From Campanula takesimana (taxonomy: Eukaryota > Streptophyta > Magnoliopsida > Asterales > Campanulaceae), in assembly GCA_026119855.1 (NCBI GenBank), contig JAOWBW010000027.1, positions 2,768,623-2,832,622 of the forward strand: a stretch of DNA of 64,000 bases, read 5' to 3'. Below, in pieces: positions 1 through 13,000 of the stretch. A program made the translations under genes and the position numbers. The number at the start of each line of letters is the position of its first letter. Within the stretch, counting starts at the first letter, position 1. The notes below the pieces were generated by a model. That model saw only the letters and a program-made list of their open reading frames with translations. It was not told the origin of the DNA and made no database searches.

Positions 1-1025
1 ATTTGCATGAATGCAATAATTTCCAATGTCAACAACTGAATGCGGGGTAAAACATCCTTCAAAGAGTGAATCCTGAAATATGACATTTATATATATTGCA
101 TCTCATTTTTGGGCTGCCCTGCAGTTTGTTTGGTGGAGGTTCACAGGGGGTTGGGGGTGGGGTAGGGGTTGGGGAGATATTACCTTAATAATCCGCGTAA
201 AAACCACAAAATTGAAGAGATTCTGGCCACCATCTTCATTTGTTTTACTCACACTCAAGGGTCAACCTGTGAAAATATTTATATCCATCAGGTATCTATT
301 GCTAATGTAGAATAATAAAGAGTGCTGATGTTGAGGAATTACCTGGTCTCTATCACTCCCAGCAGGATAACTTTAATTTGATATCTTCTCCTTCCCCAGC
401 TAAAATATAATCCCTTTATCCCGGAAAGTGTGTCCCATTTGACTTTTTATGGTCAACAAAAGTTACCTTTGACTCATACATTGGTGTCAATCTAATAATC
501 ACAATGGAATTCTAAAACTTGTTATTAATGATTTATCATTTACAATTTTTAGAACTTCACATAATGATTAGATCAAAATCAATGTTTGGTCAAAGTTCAT
601 TTATCTTGACCACAAAAAGTCAAATGGGACAAACATTCCGGGAAAGAGGGAGTAATTAAGAGAACCCACAAATAATGAGAAATACTTGCCCGGATGTCTT
701 AGAGATCTTATCTTAGTACAGTATAAAACCATATGGTAAATTGGTAAAAATGCAGTAAAAAATCTACAGATACTTAACAAAAGACATAATCCAAGAAACT
801 GACTTTTTATTTTCCCGGGAAGTTTTACACTGCCTCAACATGTCGTGAAAGATCTAAATCATTATACCTAATAGCTAGGAGACAGGTTATCTCAATTTTA
901 ATTATGTTCTAAGTGCAAGCTCACTTGATGAGATTACAAAGGGGAGTATATATTTTACACGGAAAAAAAAAGTGAAAAGGGCAAAGCTTTATATTTTATA
1001 AGATGCAAGAACTATGTATATAGTG
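1..1025. other. Downstream flank of the DENN gene
   Basis: Downstream of the DENN stop codon: the 3' UTR (end not located) and one Stowaway-like MITE. No protein-coding signal; the short frame at 80-310 lacks coding character. Confidence 0.5.
408..656. mobile_element. Stowaway-like MITE
   Basis: Inverted ends (TCCCTTTATCCCGGAAAGT and CCGGGAAAGAGGGAG) flank a palindromic body built on GACTTTTTATGGTCAA. The same subfamily recurs at 41496-41753. Confidence 0.7.
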
Positions 1026-4000
1026 CTATTCCTTCTGGAAGAAAGAGAGCACAAGATCTGTATGTACGGAGAAGAGCTGCGTGTCCACAAAATACTGTTT
1101 CATAGAACAAGAGAATGAAATAACATTAGCATGGTCAGAAAAGTTCAGTAAAATCAACTGAACTATTTTTCCCCTCTTATATTTCACAAAGAAAGATCAG
1201 GGGGCACACCTTCAGAAAATGACGATCACGACTGGGGAACGAATCAATGAAACTCTCCTTCAAAAGCAAGGATACCTGAGGCAGACAAGAAGAGTTGTTA
1301 GTTTAAATGCAAATGATAGTGCTAACAAGTACTCCCTCCGTCCCAAAATGATCTTCCCACTTTTTTTGTTGTTAATACGAAAGTTACTTTGAGCAATAAT
1401 TTTAGGTTAATTTAATTATCCTAATGAGCATCTAAAAATTGTTGTTGGTAGTATTTATAATGGTGTATCAATAGCAAGTTTAAATTTTTTGATTAGGATA
1501 ATTAAATTAACCTAAATACTCCCTCCGTCCCAAAATGATCTTCGCGTTTGACTATTCAAACTTTTTAAGGATATGAACACTTGCTTCACTAGCCATGCTT
1601 TGTTTAAGCCTAAAATGTAGAAATGTGAAGAACTTTTTGGGACAATGAGAAATGACAAATGAGAAGATCATTTTGGGACGGAGGGAGTATAATGCTCAAA
1701 GTACCTTCGTATTAACAAAAAAAAAAAAAAAAAAAAAAGTGGGAAGATCATTTCGGGACGGAGGAAGTATTATTTTATGGGTTAATAAAGCCTTGATGCA
1801 AAGTCAAGTTCAAATGATTCAATTCTTTATTCTCTCTCTCTCTCTCTCTCCCTCTCATTTTTTCTTATAGAAACAAATTTCATAGATAACAGGAACAGAT
1901 GCATCTAGAAAGTCCACAATTAGAGCCAAGTTCACAAAATGAAAACCTAACAAGGGACGGACAAAAAACCAACAATTTTCCTGACAGTCTGACAAAATAA
2001 ATGAATTGTCAAACCTTGAATTAAAATTCCAATATATTACCAAGCACAAAGAAATAGAACATCTAAGGAAAAAAAGGGGATCGTCATGCCAGTACCAGTT
2101 CTTGTCTGCGTAATACGAACAGCACATTTCCCAAATAAGAGAGAGCATGAAGTAGATGGATATAAAGTTTCAAAAAGCTAAAGTACATATGATTATGATG
2201 TCACTAGGTACTAAACTGCATCTGTAGTAACAGCGATAGTACATTGCATATATTGGTCATTCACCCTTGTGAAAATACATGATGCATGTACAGGAGGAAG
2301 TATTGTGGAAGAGAGAAACCTTATCATCATTCGATTGAACATTTGTAATCGTGTGAGAACGTAGGTTAGAGCACAGAGAATCCAAGTATGATCGTAATAC
2401 ACCAAGGAAACCCTTTGCAGCTTCAACCTGTACACAATTAGAATAACATAAGCAACTTTGCCAGCCAAGAGAAACAAAACCATATCATTCATTAGCAAAT
2501 CATCTAGTACATAAAGAGGAACTACAAATAACAAATAGGATATTTTTACTCAAAACATATATTCCCTCCGTTACAAGAGAAAAAAGTCGCATATTCCTTT
2601 TTGGGGTGTTAGAAAAAAAGTGTCCACTTTCCCTTTGGGGAAAGACAGGATAAAATTGTGTCCACAGCTAATTTGGACCCACTTCAAATTTAATTGTGCT
2701 ATTTATATTAAACAATGTGCGAAAAGCAATGGGACTCTTATTTTGTAAAGGAGTGCGTATAAAGCAAGAGATACAAGTTTGACCAGTACTTAATTCTTCC
2801 CGGACTTACAGTAAAATCATACAGTACAAAATTCAGACACAAAAATATACCTGGACATCAGTGCATTCATAAACAGGCCGCCTTCTACCTAAATAACTTT
2901 CTCCCACAAGCTTTTGATGGTATGGGCTTAAAGCTGAAAATAGCTCCTTCTGTTGGGGAAGCTGTGGTATTGTTGGTGATCTCACCTGTCCACCACATAA
3001 ACAGAAAGAAGAAAAACAAATAAATCAGAGCACCATCCTTCAATGAACAAATAGACTTATTTTCAAGAAAGAACTTTAGATGACCCCAGGCATCTCTAAT
3101 GTATTGCACTAAATTTGTTGCAAATTTACACCAAATTTTGCACTAAAAAAATCTTCTCCAATGTTTGCACCAAATTTAACATATATAAAAAAAAGAATAT
3201 TCTCTTTAACATCTTCATTATTTCACAAACAATGCTCAAAGCTAAGTAACATTTAAAATTAGAGGGACCAAAAGGCATAAAGGAAAGTGTCGCACCAAAT
3301 TTGGTGCACATTGGAGAGATGAATAGTTGTGAATTTGATGGTTTGGTGCAACTTTTTGATGCACATAGGCAATAGAAAAGATCAGAGTGCCATCCCTCAA
3401 AATACAGTCTTATTCTCAAGGAAAGAACGGGTGAATATTTTCACACACACACACACGCATAGGCACTCACACACAAAAAAAAAAAGGCGATGTGAAAAGA
3501 GCAAAAGAATAAGAAGCAATTTATTGGATCACGGTGAATTTGGAACTCCGAACTCCATTATCTTTAGAAACTTCTTTAAAACATCCATCATATGTGTTTA
3601 CATCAGTAATGTCAGTGCAGAAAATAACATCAAAAGCGTATAAAGTTTGTAACATCTTGATATGATACGACAAATAACGCCACAAGGCCCACAACTGACT
3701 CAAGAATAAAATTCAATCCCGTGCATGCTCACAATAAGGTGAAGTCGTTTTTTGCTCATGAAACAAAATAAATGCTTTCACGATTCCAAAATAAATGCCG
3801 TGTTCGATTTATTAAACATTTTAAGGATGGTGATTTATATTATTCTTAAATGTACCATTGTGAAATTGTCCTATAACTAATTCTGTTTTTAGAAATACAA
3901 CATTTACTTTGGGATGGACCAATAAGATATACATTTAGTTTGGGATGGAGTACAAAAGTAGCTCAAGATGTCCTGAAAGTAGAGGCCAACCTCCAATAAC

Positions 4001-7000
4001 GAATGCAATACAATAAAAGTGTCTGTATTAAACTTTCATAAATCAGAACTTGATTTAAGACGAGTATAACTTCCTTTAATCTACAAGATCAGTCACAGAC
4101 GTACTCCAATATTTTTACCAGTAAAGACGTCTGATGTGCAAACACATGGCAACTTGCACGAAGTATCAAAAGCATATCTATTAGTAAATCGGAGGACTCA
4201 CTGAGAAATTGCAATTGTGTAACATTTATTTTTCATAACTTGCGAATTCTTCACTACTCCCTCCGTTCCAAGGAAGTTGCAACATTTTGCCATTTAGGGT
4301 ATTTCACAAAAGTTGCAACAATCCAAAAATGGAAGCTTTTTATTACTTTTATAATCTTCCACTCATTCTCTCTCTTCCTCACAACCACTCATTATTCTCC
4401 ACTCATTCTCTTTCCACCCCCACTAATTCTCTCTCTTCCTCTCTACCTTTCATTCTTAATATAATATTATATCCTTAATTTCCCAACTCCAAAGTAAATG
4501 TTTCAACTTTTCTGGAACGGAGGGAGTATTTCTTTTCAGTTCATAATCTATTTGACCTAAAGGGTTTCTTGTTTGGGTGATTTGATCATGTTTTTAGGAG
4601 CGGAGAACCTGCAGAGGTCGAACGATTATTACTGTTCTAAAGATGAAATTTTCTAACACGGGAACCCATAGTAATGAAGAATGTAAATCTCAAATTCATC
4701 TGCTAAAATAAGAAACAAACCTGATTCTTGTTTAAATCAACAAGAACGACATTAGATAATTTTGACTGCATTTCAGATGTTTTGTTCTTCACTCCAACCT
4801 GCTCAGAAAATCAAAGGTCAGTTAATCAAGTGGATGAAACTCCATGAAGAAGTAACCAACACGAAGATAAAAGTGAATATTAAAGTCTAGTGTTAACATG
4901 CTCGTATCAGAGAACCTACGATGTATGGAACTGGTGCATCTAAAAAGTCAAGCATGTCATTTGGCAAGACCTGAAAGTTTATTCAAATAATTAATAATCT
5001 GATGCCCGTAAAAGCAGCCACGGATAGCTACAAATACGAGTATTAGTTAAAGAAATAGTAAGTGTTAAACATAAATTAAATAAAAAAACAAGATAGAGAA
5101 GAAGATAGGAATACCGGCATTAACAAGCTTTGCCAATGGTAGGGACGGATCAATGGGATAACTGACAAAACTGACGCAGATAATATTCCCTGTGAATCCA
5201 ACAGATAAAAATATAAAAGCAGAAAATTAGGTAATCGCGCTTTCTACATTAGTCAGCAGAGTTTTAAAAATAAATATCAAGAACCGAAAGTACTAAAATA
5301 GGATATCACAAGAAAAGGCTCAAAATACACAACTTAAACTCCTTTTTCACCTTTTACTCTTCTCTTTCCCCAACTTACAACTTTACTCGAGTCTATCTCT
5401 TTGCCTTCACTGTTTTCATCACATGGGTTATATTTCAGTTCCAACCAGTGTACTTTTCACCGACTACCACTTTAACCATTATACTTACATTTTTTTTCAC
5501 CAAAACCACTGTACTCTGGGAAATGTTTGCCCAAAAAGTAACCCCGTTCAATAATGATGGATAAAAATATTTCAATTATTCACACTTCTGCCGCCTAAAC
5601 TTTTATATGGAGGGTTGGAAGTGTGAATAATTCATTGTGATATAATGGGGTTAACTTTTTGGGGATGAGGCGAACATTTCCTAGTGACAGTGTTTTTCGA
5701 TAAAAAGGAAGTATAATACTCGCTCCGTCCCAGAGTATATGTCCACCTTTCCTTTTTGGTGTGTCCCAAAATATATGTCCGCTTCCTAAAATGGCAAAAA
5801 ATCGTTACTATTCCTCCCACTCATTCTCTCTCCTACTTTACTTTTATACTCACAACACCAATCAACTTACTATTCCTCCCACTCATACTCTCTCCTACTT
5901 TACTTTTCATACAACACTTACATCACTTCCACCCTTCTTAATCTTCGTGTAAGTGAGAGGGTGAACATATACTCTGGGACAGAGGGAATAGTTAAAATGG
6001 AAGTCGGGCCAAAGTACAATGGTTGGAAATGAAATTAAACCTCCTTACGTGTAATATTCCTTTAGTAGGTGCCTTAAGTTATTTGCAGTCATCTTATTCA
6101 GTAAGTTAAATTAAATTATATGCTACTTCTACGTCAGCTCAGATTTTTACATATTGTATTTTAAATAAATGATTCAATTGTGGGATGAGCATCATGCTTA
6201 ATGCTGTCATGTGGAAACTCAATTTTCTAAAATTATATGCGGTCAGAATTACAAGAACAATGACAATTTCAGAAAGAAAAAAATAGTAAACACAGTCCGT
6301 AAAGAAAAAGCCACCAGAAATAATGTGCTCATTAAATTATTTACAAGGAAAACACCATTAAATATGCCTAGAAAAAGTAGGTACCAGACTGATACATACC
6401 AGATTAGAGCAAACAAACGCAATTTGCTTCTCCAGCAATGCCGCTGCAAATATCGTTAAAACCTGTAAAATACAAGGAGAGCCATCAGCTCAGCTTTCAA
6501 AATCTTGGTCCCTTACCACTTTAACACTGTATACTCCATTCCTAAAATATAAGTTCATTATTCCTCAAAAGAACGTCTCCAAAAAAATATTAAAACTGGA
6601 CCGACCTTATCATAATTTCACAATTTCACCCTTTGTTTTTAGCTCAACGCCTCAACTGCTTTAATAGATGGGACCCACTCAATATCAAACAACGCTTCGG
6701 CAAGGGTAAAACTGAAGAGCAATAAAGTCAAATGGCTCTCCTCAATCGTTTATGCAGTCAAGAGGGGACTCGTTTTGGGAATGGAGAGCAGTAGAGGACT
6801 TGAACCAACTAAGCTAAATATCCTTAATGGCATCTTACCAAAAGACATCACATAGCTAGTAATTTGAGCCAGAAACGAAGGTAACTTAAGTCCACAGAGA
6901 ACAAAAGAAAATGCGGATTTACTTATCTAGAAGTAATGTACTAATTCGTAGTATTTATAAAAGAGCTTAACAATTAAATCTTGGGAAGCCATAAAAAATT

Positions 7001-10000
7001 AAAAGGAGATTCCAAATCAGATTAGAAAGATTTAATTCTGGTATTTTTGCAATTACATCATCATGCTTATGCCCGAGCACAGTAGAGTAAGCACTGGCTA
7101 CTAAACATATCATAGCACACAGAACATCTCATATGCAGACAATGTGGAGTAAGAAAAATGCTTCTTCCCCTCCAAGTAAACTATTACTAGTGTAGTAGTT
7201 TTCTCCAGAATAACATGAAAGACAGTTAAAAAAAACAAAAAAAAACAAATGAACAGATGAATAGCCTGCAAATCACTATAGGTTACGGATCAAGAAACTG
7301 CAAAATGGCCCCAGCCAGGCAGATTGCGGAAGTAAAAAAAAATCAAGGAATTACTTATGTACTATGAATAATAGCTTATAAACTCGTCCCTGCAAGACAC
7401 CAAAGTCTACATCCAAAAAAGGAGCAAATCTTACATGGTCAAGTCGCAAGGAGCCACATAAACATGCAACAGCCCATACTGATAAAGCAGTAGCCTCCTC
7501 TTCCACCACAAGAGCACTGAGAGGCTATAATAACCAATCACACACACATGAGATACCAAATCATCGGTGTATAAAAGTAAATTCAAACAGAGTATCTATG
7601 AACTTTCAATATAAAAGACACGGACTGTTTCCCGTAAATCTAGTGAGAAAAAAATAAAAATAAAAAGTTTAGATAAGTAAGCTATCAAAACCTCTGTGTG
7701 ATGTACCTCTGCTAACTCCAAACTTGTTTTGCATGATTTCAAATCAACTGTAGAGCCAGCAATACTTAGAACGGTTTCATCTGGTCTATGAAATTCCAAA
7801 GGATGCAAGTGCTCTAAAGGATGGAACTTTATTGTTGAACCCCTTGCAGGAAGACTTAAGCGGTAATACTCGTAGATTATTTGTAGCGATCCGTGGTTAT
7901 TGGCCTGCAAATAAAAGTTTAAATTCATTTTCAACCATCGTACTTTCACCCGACTGCCACTTTAACCATCCTACTTTATTTTTTGCACGAAAACCACTCT
8001 ACATTGGAAAACCTCTCATCCAAACCCAAAAATCGCGGATTAGGGCACGGATTAGACACGAATTTGTGGTTGCGATGGGAGGTTTTTGAAAGTATAGTGG
8101 TTTTCGTGCAAAAAGTAAAGTATAATGGTTAAAGTGAAAGTCGGATGAAAGTACAATGGTTGAAAATGAATTAATACCGCAAATAAATGATGATTATTAT
8201 TTCCTTCATTCTTTTTCTACTCAGTTTTGGGAGCAGGGAAAAGATTTGGAGAACAAAAATAAAAGGATAACATGCGAAAATGGAAGGAAAGCAACTATCA
8301 AACCTTAGCCCAGTCAAGAATCTTGATGTGCTCCTTGGGATCTTCTTGGCCTGAGAAAGAAGCCTCTTCTATCTCTGCTAAATCAATGCCACTCCTAAAA
8401 TCCCTATCTTCACTGGGAGAGTCCCTGAAACTACGTCAAGAAATTTATACCAAACTGTGAGAACCCCGATCGAATGCTGGACGTACGGAAAGTTATTAAA
8501 TCGAATTGATGCACTCGTAATGACAAAAATCTTTAGAAAGGCAATAGACAGAAGAGTCGCCACGCCATTTTGATTAAGGCCAAAACATTTAAAAACATGA
8601 ATTCTAAGGTCCAGGGAAGCATTGGGGAGGTTTTTAAGCTCGACACCCAATCCGCCAGATCATATTGACTGGTAACTTGATCGTGTGTGTAGCATGCAAA
8701 GTGTTGATATTAATAGGAACAGTAAATAATCAAACAGTAGGTATTTAACCCTAAAACATGATAATAACATCAATTAATAAGATTTCAATAGTAAAGACAA
8801 TAATTGAATAGTTAGATATTTATACCACAACATTGACACACTTCTACAACGGATTCGATTCACAGCAGGTGGTAATGGGAGAATTATTGTTCCCTCTCAA
8901 ATCAATGGAGAAGGGCTTTTGTTTTTACTCTAGGGAAGCAAGAACGGTTGGTTTAATTGTAAAGAGGGTTGTTGTTTGCTATGGAACAAGAGGCAAGAGT
9001 GTGGATCCTCTATATTGTTGTAAACTTTAGTTTTTATACAACTACAACCACCTATGATCTAGGGCATCCAAAGACATGAATTAGATCGACACCGGGGTGA
9101 AAGACCTCTAAGGGAAGTCAATGCCAGTTATGGTTGAAAGACGCCATTACCCCTCTTCTGGAGAAGGTTGCCGTACGGCGGGCTTGCCATACGGCAAATG
9201 TCAGACCTTTATTCTTTAAAGTCAGGTTCTCATATGGGTGAGTACCGATCCCTGAACTATCCTAAGTGAGTCTAGGAGTCCTTCGAGTCTTCGGAAATGT
9301 CTAAACAGTAGACAGTTTCCAGAATTGGGTACTTACGTAAACATTAAATTATTGCAATCACAATTTATAAATAGCAAACGTTTGGGGGGGAGGGTAGATT
9401 GGCCAGGTCACATACTTCTAGTTTCTCTTGATTCAATCCATACAAAAATTCCGTACCTGAATAATATTTCAGGCCATAATACCATGTTTCTCACTATCAA
9501 GATACAAGTTCTTATTGTCCACAGAGGTCCACGCGCAAGAGAAAAAAGATCATCTTGATTCTACTCCAAGATTCAGGTTTATTAACACACTTAAGTTTAG
9601 CACAAACTAGAAGGCACAACCTAAGAACTACAAAATATACAGCCTACTATTCTACCCAACTTGCTCTTAGAAGAATATGTCTACAAGTAGCTCAAAGTGC
9701 ACCTACAAAAAAAAGTATTCCCTCTGTCCCTAAATGAATGTCCATTTTCAAGAAATTATTGTCCCAAAATGAACGTCTTTTTTGGAAAAAAAACTTTGTC
9801 CTTAAATGTTTTTTTACCAATGTTTTCCTCTAATCTCTTTATACTGGCAAAAGTAAATGTTCGGAAAGAGGGTTACAAGAATATATATGAATCTTTGCCA
9901 CTAAATTGCGTAAAAGGTAGAGATTTTCAGAATGTCCCTTAAAATGACATTTGGACATTCATTTAGGGACATTAGGGAGTAATAATTGTTCAATTTCTAA

Positions 10001-13000
10001 CACTAAATTTTGCGTTGATAGGCCTATATAACAACTTCATCACTGAATTTAGCACTTTCACGCAATAAACTAACTGTACAATCTTTCCGTCAATTTCATC
10101 ACTACCCGGTCTCCCAGTCAACTGGTAATTCCTCCTCCTTCTGTAAGATTTTGTGCATGTACAATAACCAAAATATTCAAACGCCGTTAAGAACATATGA
10201 GGCAGACTAACTTTCCAAATTCAGCATGTGATGTCTACTTGGTTCTTACAACAACCACCAAGAGAAAAAGAACTTCCTTCTAATTCAGCTTGGCCCTTGT
10301 TGCTATCATAAAATTTCAACCGAACAGACCTAAACAAAGAAAATACAGAACGTATGCATACATTTGATGTAGCAAGAAATCCCACAATAGTAAGACTAGA
10401 TAGTTTGCATCAAGGAGGGTCAGCCTGTGAGGGCGAAGGAGGAAGTTGGTACCATTAGGATGATATAAATATCCAAGAAAAATCATACCTTGACAAAGAG
10501 TCCGAGCTTTCGTAGTGATATCGTACGAGTGGCAAAACGGCATTTGGTAGACGCTTTTGTGCCACTTGCTTGTTGTTAGTCACAACATCGTCAGAAAAAG
10601 TATCACAATCGTCAGAGCTTTCAACAGCAACTACATAATCTTTCTTGGCTGGAAACTTCTCCGTTCCAGGATCCATGGTAACAATGGTGTCCTCCCGAAG
10701 AAACTGATGCTCAGAGTTACTCGTATCATCATCTATAACTCTGTTAGGGATAGTATCATTTGTACTTAAATGGGAAGTTTCTGCTGTCCCATTTACCATA
10801 TCGTGTGACCCAGGTTCCGGTGAAATATCAACATATTTTTCTTCCACATGATCTTCTTCATCCAAACAAACAGATGGTTCCAAATCCAAAACACCAATAC
10901 TTTTGGTTAACCTTTCTAACCGTTCCTCAGTGAAGATGCTACAGAGACAAAGTAATAATAATGTATCATCTCGAAATGAAAGGGGCAGGGTAATTAAAAG
11001 AAAACATATACTCCCTCTGTTCGATAACAAAGTATCCATTTTACCATTTTGGGTGTCCCATTGGAAAGTATCACTTACCCAAAAAGGAAAAATATAAAAT
11101 ACTCATTCCGTCCGAAACTTATGGTTACTTTTGGTCAAACTTATTTGAACTTTGACTAACATTTTATACTCCCTCCGTCCCAAAATGATCTTCTCGTTTG
11201 ACTATTCAAACTTTTTAAGGATGTGACTAGTCATGTTTTGTTTATGCACCTTTAAGCCTAAATTGTAGAAATGAGAAGAACTCTTTGGGACATTGAAAGA
11301 TGGCAAATGAGAAGATCATTTTGGGACGGAGGGATCATCTCCATAAAAATTAAAAAATAGTTATTGATAATGTTTCTATTGATGATTTAATAACTATTTT
11401 TAAATTTTAATGGAGATTAATAGTTTAGCAAAAAATGTTAGTCAAAGTTCAAGTGGGTTTGACCAAAAGTAACCATAAGTTTGGGACGGAGGGAGTACTT
11501 CTTTATTAATGGGACCCACTTGTCATACTCACAAACATCCACTTACTATTTCCAACCCCACTTTCTCTCTTTCCCACCCATAACACCTACTTTTCCAACA
11601 CTTTTCCTTAATTCCCGTTCCTAAAAGCAAATGAGTACTTTGTTATTGGAAGGAGGGAGTATACGTGGAGGTTTCAACCCATACCTATTCAATACGCCAA
11701 AATGAAGTTCAAAAAATGGAAGCCTCGAAAGAATGCAGTAACAACGCCGTGTTGTTAAAATATGCCGACTCAAAGCTGGTTGAGACGACTTTCCATCTGA
11801 TATAATGGAAATTATTCCAGACGGTTTCCGCAATATTTCATCTACTAAAACACAGCAACCATATAGAGCTGAGTCATCTGCAACCTAGATAAGGAAAACA
11901 ATGTCAATGTTTTGACAGATATGAAAGTCAAGAAAAAGAATGAGAAAAAGAGAAGTGATCTGATACTTTCTGGTTTACCTGTAAACGGAATACAAATGAC
12001 AGGTCATTCTGTTTAAAATGTTCCTGTAAAATAACAAACATTGTAAGAAAGAATCAAGTATCAAGGGCAAGGGCAAGGGATTTGGTAATCTGGTGTTGTA
12101 TAAAAAAGGAAGTGATCACAAATTTTCATACAGGATAAAGTTTTTAATATAAATAAATAAAAAATAAAATAAATCATTAAAGGCTTGTATCTGATTCAGT
12201 TCTAAAAAAATAATTTACATACCAAATATATGTGACATGCATACCTGTCCAAGAAGTATCTCATTCAGCTCACTCATTGATGGAGTTCTCTCAACAGCAT
12301 GAACCTAAAATCACAAGTACCAACATTTTAAGTCAAAAAGAGCGACATGTCATCATGTGGAAATCGCAAGAACAAAGAGGCAGGTGAACGATTCACAAAT
12401 ACAATGTAAAAGTCCTCTAAGTGAAACTTTAAATCTGACAGGAACTGGTACAGTCCAACCTTAAAGATTTTCTGACGGTATACTCACTGAAGCAAGACAA
12501 AAGCAAAATATGAAAAAAGAGTTACTCCCTCTGTCAAAAAAAAAAAAAAAAAAAAAAAACGAGTATCTACTTTTACTTTGAAGGGCACTTTTGATTTTAA
12601 ACAATTCTATAAAAAAAAATTACAAAAGTACCCTCACCATCCACCTTAAGGGCATAGTATTGTAATTTTCTTTGAATAAGATATTTGTTAAATGTGAAGT
12701 TACTAACTTCCTTGAAACCGGACACTCATTTGGGGCAATAAATTTGTGCGGACTCTCATTTTGGGATGGAGGGAGTACTACATAATTTAGAACTTAATCC
12801 ATCCGTCCCAAAATAATCTTCGCATTTGACTGTTCAAAATTTTTAAGGATATGAACAGTTTCTTCACTAGTCATGTCGTGTTTATGCACATTTAAGCCCA
12901 AATTGTAGAAATGGAAGAACTTTTTGGGACAGTGAAAAATGGAAAATGAGAAGATCATTTCGGGACAGAGGGGTATTAAACAGTCCAACAAGATCACTCA

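Larger units (their letters stand above)
11009..11661. mobile_element. Stowaway MITE (outermost of three nested)
   Basis: Ends CTCCCTCTGTTCGATAAC and TTATTGGAAGGAGGGAG, TA-flanked. Its body is split by the element 11100-11497. In the DENN intron 10939-11684, ending 24 bp from the next exon. Confidence 0.8.
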
